In this document: piece after piece, positions 1 to 4,685 of the stretch
Position numbering within the stretch: the stretch's first letter is position 1
Layout: each line of letters opens with the position of its first letter
Assembly (NCBI GenBank): GCA_937930625.1
Contig: CALHBW010000384.1
Span: 1 to 7,578, forward strand
Direction: 5' to 3'
DNA length: 7,578 nucleotides
DNA from: an uncultured Saprospiraceae bacterium
GTDB lineage: Bacteria; Bacteroidota; Bacteroidia; Chitinophagales; Saprospiraceae
Made by a program: the position numbers and the translations under genes
The notes under the pieces: model-generated
Databases searched by the model: none
What the model was told of the DNA's origin: nothing
What the model saw: the letters and a program-made list of their open reading frames with translations, nothing else

Positions 1-195
1 ATTTGAACTAGGATGGGTACTACTAAATGTGCTGGACTGGGTTGAAGGTTTATTTAATGCAAGATTAACGATGCCATCACTTGATGATACACTAAGTCCT
101 GAATATTGTCCTGTTCCAAAATGATCGGGATAAGTTTGTGCCATTATTCCGTATGGTAAGCATAACAGTAAGAGCAGTTTGATGTAGAACCTCAT
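1..195 (-). CDS. Secreted protein with N-terminal F5/8 type C (discoidin-like) domain, 5' end only
   Basis: The frame is open from ATG at 195 down to the window edge (65 codons, no stop), so only the N-terminus is present. Residues 1-19 (MRFYIKLLLLLCLPYGIMA) form a classic signal peptide with likely cleavage before Q20. Residues 45-58 read NLALNKPSTQSSTF, very close to the N-LAL-N/G-KPATQSS-T opening strand of F5/8 type C / fucolectin-like galactose-binding domains (established family knowledge), and are followed by SSTHPSSN, where such domains usually continue towards AVDGN. The domain begins only about 25 residues after the signal peptide, so it is probably the first module of a longer surface or secreted carbohydrate-binding or adhesion protein. 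The rest, including any enzyme domain or sorting signal, is outside the window. No Shine-Dalgarno is visible, as is usual in Bacteroidota. The domain rests on one motif: good for the CDS, moderate for the family. Confidence 0.72.
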   Translation of the reverse strand, partial: MRFYIKLLLLLCLPYGIMAQTYPDHFGTGQYSGLSVSSSDGIVNLALNKPSTQSSTFSSTHPSSN

Positions 196-574
196 GTTTC
201 AGAATAGTTAAAAATTATTTCAATATACAAGGACAATATCCTTATAGGAATAAATAAATTTATTGTAAATGAAATGTATGGCTAGACTCTACAGAATGGT
301 AGTAGTGCCAGAATCAATGAGTTTGATAAGTAAGACAATGGATGGTTGCTTAATATTTTATCAAGCGGATTACAAATATGCAGGATATATACCATACAAT
401 GTTGTTTTGGTATGTGGTTTTACGATTTTTTTACAGTCAGAACGGCTAAAATATTTTCAACTTTATTAAAAATACCAAATGATTTTTTTTTGACTATTTT
501 TAAAATTGAAAATGAAGGATTTGCAAAAGGTGATACGTTATTATGGGTTATTTTTTTTTTGTTTAAAACTCTAA
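196..574. other. AT-rich intergenic region, nothing recognised
   Basis: This stretch lies upstream of the minus-strand gene starting at 195. It has T runs at about 483-490 and 551-560. The short open frames here (269-469 and 346-585, plus strand) overlap each other, have no signal peptide or recognisable motif, and look like chance frames in AT-rich DNA. A short dyad AAGGA-N5-TCCTT lies at about 229-243. I found no convincing -33/-7 promoter pair for the 195 gene, although its promoter must lie here. Bases 571-574 (CTAA) are a possible target duplication of the following element. Confidence 0.5.
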
Positions 575-794
575 TTCTACATTAAGACTCTTGATTTATT
601 GACTTTCAGAGAGTTATATCAGCGCGATTTAAATGTTCATTTTAATAATAAAACGACTGCAAAACTAACTAATTTATGCAGTGTGTATTTTAAATTTAAA
701 TCAATTAAATGTATTTATTTTTCATTTAAATAAAATCAACTGAAACATACACAAATAACTGATAATCAAGTTCTTTTAGAGTCTTAATGTAGAA
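575..794. mobile_element. Putative MITE-like element D, 220 bp, 17-bp TIRs, CTAA flanks
   Basis: Bases 575-591 (TTCTACATTAAGACTCT) are the exact reverse complement of 778-794, a perfect 17-bp inverted repeat 220 bp end to end. CTAA lies directly outside each end (571-574 and 795-798), which fits a 4-bp target duplication and the YTAR target rule known for IS5-group elements. The interior is AT-rich and encodes nothing. It has a small internal stem, ACTGCA at 656-661 with TGCAGT at 677-682. With no coding capacity the element would be non-autonomous. The inverted repeat is certain. The transposon reading is inference, because a 4-bp duplication is weak evidence in AT-rich DNA, and the IS5 link is only a possibility. 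Confidence 0.5.
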
Positions 795-821
795 CTAAAT
801 TAAGAGGGAATAAAAACTTTA

Positions 822-1082
822 GAGTGTGACACACATTCGTGGAAACGTAATATTAAAATGTATCTGTTGGCTTGATAAATGCCGATTGTGAATACCGTAA
901 TGACTGCTTTAGCTGTCAAGTACATTTTACTACAATATCTTATTATTTTAAAAACAATGACTTACATAGTTTTTGCTACCTACTTGACAGCTAAAGCAGT
1001 CATTACGGAGTTTCCCATTATTTTGTTATACGGCTTATTTTTTTGATTTCACATTATAAATCCACGAATGTGTGTCACACTC
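822..1082. mobile_element. MITE-like element A, 261 bp, 22-bp perfect TIRs, 9-bp target duplication
   Basis: Bases 822-843 (starting GAGTGTGACACACATTCG) are the exact reverse complement of 1061-1082. Directly outside, AAAACTTTA occurs at 813-821 and again at 1083-1091, a perfect 9-bp duplication abutting both ends. Both facts are read from the sequence and together strongly indicate a transposed unit. The TIR contains the odd palindrome GTGTG-A-CACAC. The element has a second perfect inverted repeat inside (895-922 and 981-1008) and no gene, so it would need a transposase supplied in trans. A 9-bp duplication occurs in several IS families (for example IS256, IS4, IS1). I cannot assign one, though GTGTGACAC-like ends make IS256 worth testing. 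Removing the element and one duplication restores a continuous AT-rich sequence that does not contain the missing 5' half of the neighbouring tRNA fragment. Confidence 0.82.
895..1008. repeat. Inner 28-bp perfect inverted repeat of element A with 58-nt spacer
   Basis: Bases 895-922 are the exact reverse complement of 981-1008. The arm itself contains a hyphenated dyad, GAC-A-GCT-AA-AGC-A-GTC (right arm, about 986-1001). Arms of this length around a short AT-rich segment resemble invertible segments of Bacteroides-type promoter inversion systems, but could equally be structural parts of a MITE that folds into a long hairpin. No clear promoter reads out of the 923-980 loop: TAGTTTTTG near 967-975 is one base longer than TAnnTTTG. 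The repeat is certain; its role is unknown. Confidence 0.8.
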
Positions 1083-1114
1083 AAAACTTTATATTGTTTT
1101 GACTACAAAAGGGA

Positions 1115-1171
1115 TAGAATTCAAAATCCAGTTCACGCAAGTGAGTGCGGGTTCGATTTCTGCCTCAGGTA
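1115..1171 (+). pseudogene. 3' half of a tRNA-Leu(CAA) gene (truncated tRNA; possible att-site remnant)
   Basis: From 1120 the sequence reads as a class II tRNA without its 5' half. Loop TTCAAAA (1120-1126, anticodon CAA at 1122-1124) is followed by stem half TCCAG (1127-1131). Then comes a long variable arm TCAC-GCAA-GTGA (1133-1144), and a T arm GCGGG-TTCGATT-TCTGC (1147-1163, two G-T pairs) with the conserved GGTTCGA. Acceptor half CTCAGGT (1164-1170) and discriminator A1171 complete it; no CCA is encoded. A long variable arm with a CAA anticodon points to tRNA-Leu. The 5' strand of the anticodon stem (TAGAA, 1115-1119) pairs at only 3 of 5 positions, and no D arm or 5' acceptor half (expected ACCTGAG) exists upstream, even after removing element A. 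The remaining piece starts at the anticodon loop, as expected when a tyrosine recombinase crosses over there. It cannot yield a working tRNA. Confidence 0.75.
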
Positions 1172-1192
1172 CACTGATAATCAGTAATTTAG

Positions 1193-1225
1193 AAAGCCTC
1201 GTGCAATGCGCGAGGCTTTTTTCTT
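1193..1225 (+). terminator. Intrinsic terminator after the tRNA-Leu fragment
   Basis: AAAGCCTCG (1193-1201) pairs perfectly with CGAGGCTTT (1211-1219) around a 9-nt loop, and the T-rich run TTTTTTCTTTT follows. It lies 22 nt after the tRNA 3' end with no reading frame between, so it is most simply the original terminator of the tRNA-Leu transcription unit. An 13-nt palindrome, ACTGAT-A-ATCAGT (1173-1185), sits between the tRNA end and the terminator. Confidence 0.85.
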
Positions 1226-1391
1226 TTCTTGGGTACAACAATTTGAAATTTGCTCCTTCAGACAAAATAACTCCTATAACCGAAGTCCATGATGTGGATA
1301 ACCCAGAATAACCCTTGATAATAATAAAATGCTTTCCTTTGCGCCATACACCAAAATTTCAGGCATGTTTAGAATTGCAGTTGACACTTTT
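1226..1391. other. Intergenic, nothing recognised
   Basis: This stretch between the tRNA terminator and the TTTTACATT motif cluster has no supported gene. A 30-codon minus-strand frame (ATG at 1366) and the tail of a plus-strand frame spanning the tRNA fragment are too short and featureless to call. Confidence 0.4.
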
Positions 1392-1590
1392 GTTTTTACA
1401 TTAAATAAATGTAAAATAATAAATGTAAAATGTAAATTTGTATAACGCGAGCGAACGCGAGACGTTTCTTATTTTATTGATTTTTAATTTTTTAAATAAT
1501 AAAAAAAACACATATACATTGTACACGTACTACATCCCGATAGCTATCGGGATTTACATTTTAAATTTGATATTTTACATTTTACACTCA
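1392..1590. repeat. Low-complexity cluster of TTTTACATT / AATGTAAAA motifs
   Basis: The nonamer TTTTACATT or its complement recurs in both orientations at about 1394-1402, 1409-1416, 1422-1436, 1554-1562 and 1573-1586, and again beyond element B at 1802-1818. The copy at 1421-1436 is the exact 16-bp reverse complement of 1803-1818. TTTTACATTTTACA occurs as a direct repeat 4 nt outside each end of element B (1573-1586 and 1802-1815). A direct repeat ACGCGAG (about 1445-1461) lies inside. The cluster is non-coding. Its function is unknown. Confidence 0.55.
1534..1553. repeat. 20-bp perfect palindrome
   Basis: ATCCCGATAGCTATCGGGAT is a perfect palindrome in an AT-rich stretch. As RNA it could form a short hairpin, and as DNA it could be a dimeric protein site. 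Its centre is CCCGATAGCTATCGGG, a word I have the impression recurs in Bacteroidota spacers; that impression is not verified here. No T run follows directly, so it is not a typical terminator. Confidence 0.7.
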
Positions 1591-1797
1591 CATTTCTGTT
1601 AAATTTTTTCGAGTTAATGAATGTCAAATTATTGCACGCAGAGAGCGCAGAGTACGCGGAGAAACAATATAAATCTCTGCGACCTCTGCGTTCTCCGCGT
1701 GATTTAAAGTTTAATTAACATGAATATGAATAAAAAATCATACATTATTTGTTGATAATTAATACTAATTTGAACTCGAAAAAATTTAACAGAAATG
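1591..1797. repeat. Nested inverted-repeat element B, 207 bp
   Basis: Bases 1591-1615 (CATTTCTGTTAAATTTTTTC and 5 more) are the exact reverse complement of 1773-1797, a 25-bp perfect outer inverted repeat. Near its middle is an imperfect GC-richer hairpin (1635-1701). The build matches the small mobile elements elsewhere in the window, but no direct duplication abuts the ends (left flank TCA, right flank ACT), so mobility is only suspected. No gene fits inside. The right end lies 168 nt before the start codon of the next gene, so the element could affect that gene's upstream region. Confidence 0.65.
1635..1701. repeat. Central GC-rich hairpin of element B (CGCAGAG-type repeat)
   Basis: The 28-nt arm 1635-1662 matches the reverse complement of 1674-1701 at 23 of 28 positions around an 11-nt loop. 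Each arm is built of degenerate tandem units CGCAGAGA / CGCGGAGA. It stands out against the AT-rich surroundings by composition and would form a long stem if transcribed. It may be a REP-like element; I cannot assign a family. Confidence 0.65.
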
Positions 1798-1870
1798 ACT
1801 GTTTTACATTTTACATTTCAAAAAAGTGTCAACTACTTTTACAGCAAATTTAAACATGCTTTTTTGTTGG

Positions 1871-1878
1871 TAACTTTG
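1871..1878 (+). promoter_or_regulatory. Candidate -7 element TAACTTTG for the YD-repeat gene
   Basis: TAACTTTG matches the Bacteroidota sigma-ABfA -7 consensus TAnnTTTG and is followed by CAAC, giving a 5' UTR of about 80 nt before ATG 1966. No good -33 TTTG/TTG is present about 20 nt upstream, so this is a half-match. Confidence 0.4.
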
Positions 1879-1965
1879 CAACTAAATGAAGCATACAAGC
1901 TACTTGTAATCAGAACAATAGGTTTTTCAACCACACACTTTTTTCACGTATTAATTTTTTTAAAA

Positions 1966-3429
1966 ATGAAAAAAACATTAACGCTTATTGTTTTTAATTT
2001 ATTCGTAATTGGTTTGTTTGGGCAAGCTGAAAAACACCGATTGGATTCGATTGTCCGCTTCTCTGTCACCGCCGGGCAATTTGATAATTTCTCAAAAGAC
2101 CTATATACCTACGATGATAGCGGCAATAATACACAGAATGTCAGTTATTGGACGGATGCTACCGGAGCGTGGCTATATCGCTCGAAAGGAACCTACACAT
2201 ACGACACAGCAGGAAATGAAATACTAAGTATATCTCATAGTTGGGATACTATTAATCAACAGTGGATAGAGCATAGAAAGCATGAGATAACTTATGATGC
2301 TAATGGTAATGAAACCTTGCGTGTCCGATATATCTGGGATGAAAATACAGAAGCGTGGAGAGGATGGAAGAGATACGAAAGAGCTTATGATGCCGATGAT
2401 AATGAAACCTTAATCCTTACTTATATCTGGGATAATACGACAAATAATTGGATAGAACATATTAAAAATGAAGATGTATATACAGGTGGTTATCTTACAG
2501 AAAACGTAATCTATAACTGGGACGAAGATGCGGGACAATGGATAGGGTATAGAAAAAAGGAGTATGCATACGATGCTGAAGGCAACCTTATAGCTGATAT
2601 TAAATACGATTGGAGTACAGATACTCAAGCATGGATAAATGACTATAAAACCGAAACGCTATATACCAATGGCAGCATAACATCTACAATGTACTATGAC
2701 TGGATTGCCGGTGAATGGATAAACAAATCAATATCTGAATATGCATATAACCCTGAAAAACAACTCGTTGAATTGACTGAATATTGGTTGGGCGATTTGG
2801 TGAGAAAACAAGAATATGATTATGACAACGCAGGTAATCAAACATTAACTGCCTCTCATTCGGAATGGAATGCCACTACCCAACAATGGGGAAACGGCAC
2901 AAAAACAGAATATACCTACGACGATAATAATAACCTCACCTCAAGAATTGGATTTGACTGGGATGCAGGCACCCAAGCATGGAATCCCACAGCAAGAGAG
3001 GACGGTGGTTATGGTGAATTTACTCTTGATGAGTTGATAATGCCTGAACATCTTTATAATTTTTTAGTTTCGTTCAACATTAGTAATAATCAAACATACG
3101 GAGAAGCATACATGCGGGATGAGACTAACCAAACGTGGGAACTTACCTATCGGTCAGACTATTATTATTCCTCCGTCCTCACAGCAATTGAAAATACTTA
3201 CCAAACCAAACTCCACATCTTCCCCAACCCAACAAGTGATATCATCACTTTCGACCTTGAAAATTCCACATTTGTTACCCTTAGCATTTATGATGTACAA
3301 GGTAAATATATGGGCACACAACATTTGCAAAACAATCAACTCTCCGTCCGCCACTTGGATAGCGGTGTATATTTTTATCAATTATTGATTGATGGGGAAA
3401 TATTTGGCGGGAAATTTATCGTAAAATAA
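1966..3429 (+). CDS. Secreted YD-type repeat protein with T9SS type A sorting domain
   Basis: The protein is 487 aa. The frame is open from 1795, but ATG 1966 is chosen because it gives a clean signal peptide (MKKTLTLIVFNLFVIGLFGQ, 1-20) and the upstream 57 codons resemble spacer sequence; A-rich bases precede the start. Residues about 47-340 contain roughly ten units of about 30 aa on the pattern Y-x-YD-x-x-GN-x(7)-Y-x-W-D-x(5)-W-x(6)-K/E. Examples are YTYDDSGNN (47), YTYDTAGNE (77), ITYDANGNE (108), YAYDAEGNL (200), YDYDNAGNQ (284) and YTYDDNNNL (317); the units at 171 and 232 have lost the YD motif. Such repeats resemble RHS/YD repeats and probably form an extended beta structure. Residues 416-487 are a type A T9SS C-terminal domain: IFPNPTSD, LSIYDVQGK, L-DSGVYFYQL, and terminal GGKFIVK. 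The protein should cross the outer membrane by T9SS and be released or anchored at the surface. The specific role is unknown, possibly adhesion or matrix. Confidence 0.9.
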   Translation: MKKTLTLIVFNLFVIGLFGQAEKHRLDSIVRFSVTAGQFDNFSKDLYTYDDSGNNTQNVSYWTDATGAWLYRSKGTYTYDTAGNEILSISHSWDTINQQWIEHRKHEITYDANGNETLRVRYIWDENTEAWRGWKRYERAYDADDNETLILTYIWDNTTNNWIEHIKNEDVYTGGYLTENVIYNWDEDAGQWIGYRKKEYAYDAEGNLIADIKYDWSTDTQAWINDYKTETLYTNGSITSTMYYDWIAGEWINKSISEYAYNPEKQLVELTEYWLGDLVRKQEYDYDNAGNQTLTASHSEWNATTQQWGNGTKTEYTYDDNNNLTSRIGFDWDAGTQAWNPTAREDGGYGEFTLDELIMPEHLYNFLVSFNISNNQTYGEAYMRDETNQTWELTYRSDYYYSSVLTAIENTYQTKLHIFPNPTSDIITFDLENSTFVTLSIYDVQGKYMGTQHLQNNQLSVRHLDSGVYFYQLLIDGEIFGGKFIVK

Positions 3430-3536
3430 ATTGGCTCATGTAGGATAAGTTTTTATGGTCTGCTTTTGTTTTACTTATCAGTTCTTTTCCAAAATATTAT
3501 GTATATTTATAAAAAATACCAGCAATTCTCAATTTG

Positions 3537-3729
3537 GAATCCCGAAGGGATTCAACATGAATAACTCCGTATGAAATGCGGAGAAAAAACAGACAAAACA
3601 AGCCAGAACTCTGAAAGAGTTCAACTTTTTGCTACAAATATTCAACTCCTTCGGAGTTGTAGGCACTGTTTTTAGCTTTATCTCCTGCGTAAAACACAGG
3701 GTTATTCATGTTTAATCTCTCCGAGATTA
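3537..3729. repeat. Array of six mini-hairpins with mirror symmetry (core of element C)
   Basis: Six short stem-loops follow each other: 3537-3553 (7 bp, loop GAA), 3565-3583 (8 bp, loop GAA), 3606-3622 (7 bp, loop GAA), 3643-3659 (7 bp, loop TTC), 3684-3700 (7 positions, one mismatch, loop AAA) and 3713-3729 (7 bp, loop TCC). The first three mirror the last three about an axis near 3632, and linkers are also complementary (CATGAATAAC 3556-3565 with GTTATTCATG 3701-3710). The sequence can fold as one long imperfect hairpin or as six small ones. Stem sequences differ while stem length and loop size are held, which suggests that structure, not sequence, is selected. All of this is read directly; the function is unknown. 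Confidence 0.8.
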
Positions 3730-3749
3730 GCCTATTCACTCAAATTGAG

Positions 3750-3898
3750 GGAGGTGTTCGAGTAAAATAGGGTATAGTCGGCAGACGAAGTTTTTTATGA
3801 AAATTGGTCGTTTAAACATCCCAAATCACCTCATTTATGACCAAATTCGGCTGACGACAAGGGGATTTTTCAGCACCCTATTTTTGTCGAACACTACC
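3750..3898. mobile_element. Nested small element C2, 149 bp, about 24-bp imperfect TIRs, 8-bp duplication
   Basis: Bases 3750-3773 match the reverse complement of 3875-3898 at 20 of 24 positions, including GTGTTCGA and AAAATAGGGT blocks. AAATTGAG abuts both ends (3742-3749 and 3899-3906); the repeat is 9 bp if the preceding C is counted. The right copy lies inside the right TIR of element C, so C2 inserted there. A further inner inverted repeat exists (3777-3789 with 3846-3858, 11 of 13; TTGGTC 3804-3809 with GACCAA 3839-3844). It has no gene of its own; the open frame from 3797 merely runs into the MORN gene in phase. Non-autonomous and unassigned. Confidence 0.68.
3879..3886 (+). promoter_or_regulatory. 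Possible -7 element TATTTTTG inside the right end of C2
   Basis: TATTTTTG fits TAnnTTTG and lies 43 nt before ATG 3929, a suitable distance for a short leader. No -33 TTG is seen at the right spacing. If real, the MORN gene is transcribed from a promoter carried in by a transposed element. Confidence 0.25.
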
Positions 3899-3928
3899 AA
3901 ATTGAGAATTGCTGAAAAAATACAAAAT

Positions 3929-4681
3929 ATGAAACATTACATTTCTATTCTCTCGCTTCTGGTAGGTTTGTTTCTTACAAATCAAATATACGCTCAACAA
4001 GATTGCAAAGTTCTCTACGATGCCATTGATACCAATTACGAAGGTAATTGCAAAAAGGGCTTGGCACACGGCAAAGGTATTGCTAAAGGCAAAGACACCT
4101 ATGAGGGCAACTTTAAAAAAGGACTTCCGCACGGACAAGGTATGTACCTCTATGCTGAAGGCGACCAATATACAGGTGCTTGGAAAGAGGGTGAACGAAA
4201 CGGCTATGGCACATATACCGACACACAAGGCGGCAAATATATTGGCACTTGGAAGCGAGGTCTAAAGCATGGCGAAGGGTCGTATTATTTGAAAATGGAT
4301 AATCGGGATACCGTATTGGCGGGTATTTGGAAAGATGATGAATATGTAGGACCAAAGCCGGAAAAGCCTTACATCATCACATCAAAGAGAAGTGTTGATA
4401 GAGTGACAATGTTTAGAAGTGGCGACGGTAATCGACTGACTATCAAAATTATGCAAAGCGGTGTGGTTAACTCTACTGTACGAGATTATCGTTTTATTTG
4501 GAGTAGTGGCAACGAACTCCCCATCGGAACTCATGCGCGAGCTTGGGAAAATATGGAATTTCCCTTTGAAGGAAGAATCTCCTACACGACTTCCAACAAA
4601 CTGGGAACATCTACCTACGTCGTCAACATTGAATTTATCATTAACCAACCCGGCGAATGGGATTTGATTTTGCATAATTAG
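3929..4681 (+). CDS. Secreted MORN-repeat protein
   Basis: The protein is 250 aa. ATG 3929 is chosen over the in-frame ATG at 3797 because it opens a signal peptide (MKHYISILSLLVGLFLTNQI, cleavage likely after YAQ at 23) and because 3797-3914 belongs to inserted elements C/C2. Residues 37-124 hold four MORN repeats: YEGNCKKGLAHGKG (37), YEGNFKKGLPHGQG (58), YTGAWKEGERNGYG (81) and YIGTWKRGLKHGEG (104). A degenerate fifth, LAGIWKDDEYVG, begins at 130. The set matches the Y-x-G-x-W-x-x-G-x-x-H/N-G-x-G consensus. MORN repeats form beta-hairpin rods involved in protein or membrane contact, so a periplasmic or surface scaffold role is inferred. Residues about 145-250 form a beta-rich-looking domain I do not recognise. 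No T9SS sorting domain is present, so export may stop at the periplasm or outer membrane. The gene converges on the FG-GAP gene, with a shared inverted repeat between them. Confidence 0.88.
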   Translation: MKHYISILSLLVGLFLTNQIYAQQDCKVLYDAIDTNYEGNCKKGLAHGKGIAKGKDTYEGNFKKGLPHGQGMYLYAEGDQYTGAWKEGERNGYGTYTDTQGGKYIGTWKRGLKHGEGSYYLKMDNRDTVLAGIWKDDEYVGPKPEKPYIITSKRSVDRVTMFRSGDGNRLTIKIMQSGVVNSTVRDYRFIWSSGNELPIGTHARAWENMEFPFEGRISYTTSNKLGTSTYVVNIEFIINQPGEWDLILHN

Positions 4682-4685
4682 AGTC

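Larger units (their letters stand above)
3520..3914. mobile_element. MITE-like element C, palindromic, 18-bp TIRs, 9-bp target duplication, itself interrupted
   Basis: Bases 3520-3537 (CAGCAATTCTCAATTTGG) are the exact reverse complement of 3897-3914, and AAAAAATAC abuts both ends. The 395-bp unit encodes no protein. Internally, 3537-3729 is a mirror-symmetric set of six mini-hairpins, and 3750-3898 is a second element (C2) with its own flanking duplication. Removing C2 and one copy of its duplication leaves an element of about 238 bp with 17-bp matching ends centred on the hairpin array. C is thus the older insertion and C2 the younger. The right end lies 14 nt before the start codon of the MORN gene, so that gene's leader and any promoter close to it now come from the element. 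No family is assigned. Confidence 0.82.
3511..3923. other. Target duplication flanks of element C (AAAAAATAC)
   Basis: AAAAAATAC at 3511-3519 and again at 3915-3923 directly abuts the outer inverted repeats of element C. This perfect 9-bp direct repeat marks the insertion. Joining the flanks gives a reconstructed empty site TTTATAAAAAATAC-AAAAT-ATG, so the element entered the leader of the MORN gene. Confidence 0.8.

Noticed and set aside
269..585. Two overlapping plus-strand open frames (269-469, 346-585) as genes
   Set aside because: They overlap in different frames in AT-rich DNA, and show no signal peptide, motif or start context; they look like chance frames.
1072..1311. Plus-strand frame of 79 codons
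   Set aside because: It starts in the TIR of element A and runs through the tRNA-Leu fragment and its terminator, so it is a by-product of RNA-gene sequence.
1274..1366. Minus-strand frame of 30 codons (MPEILVYGAK...)
   Set aside because: Too short, with no start signal or homology that I recognise.
1795..1965. N-terminal extension of the YD-repeat protein to ATG 1795
   Set aside because: The extension overlaps the right end of element B and the candidate promoter, and would bury a good signal peptide at residue 58.
3443..3479. GATAAGT / ACTTATC as terminator of the YD-repeat gene
   Set aside because: Only 7 AT-rich base pairs with a 22-nt loop and no proper T run after it; too weak to call.
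3537..3729. CRISPR array
   Set aside because: The repeated units are small hairpins with different sequences and mirror orientation, not direct repeats with unique spacers, and no cas gene is present.
3797..3928. N-terminal extension of the MORN protein to ATG 3797
   Set aside because: The extension is encoded by inserted elements C/C2 and precedes a clear signal peptide at 3929.
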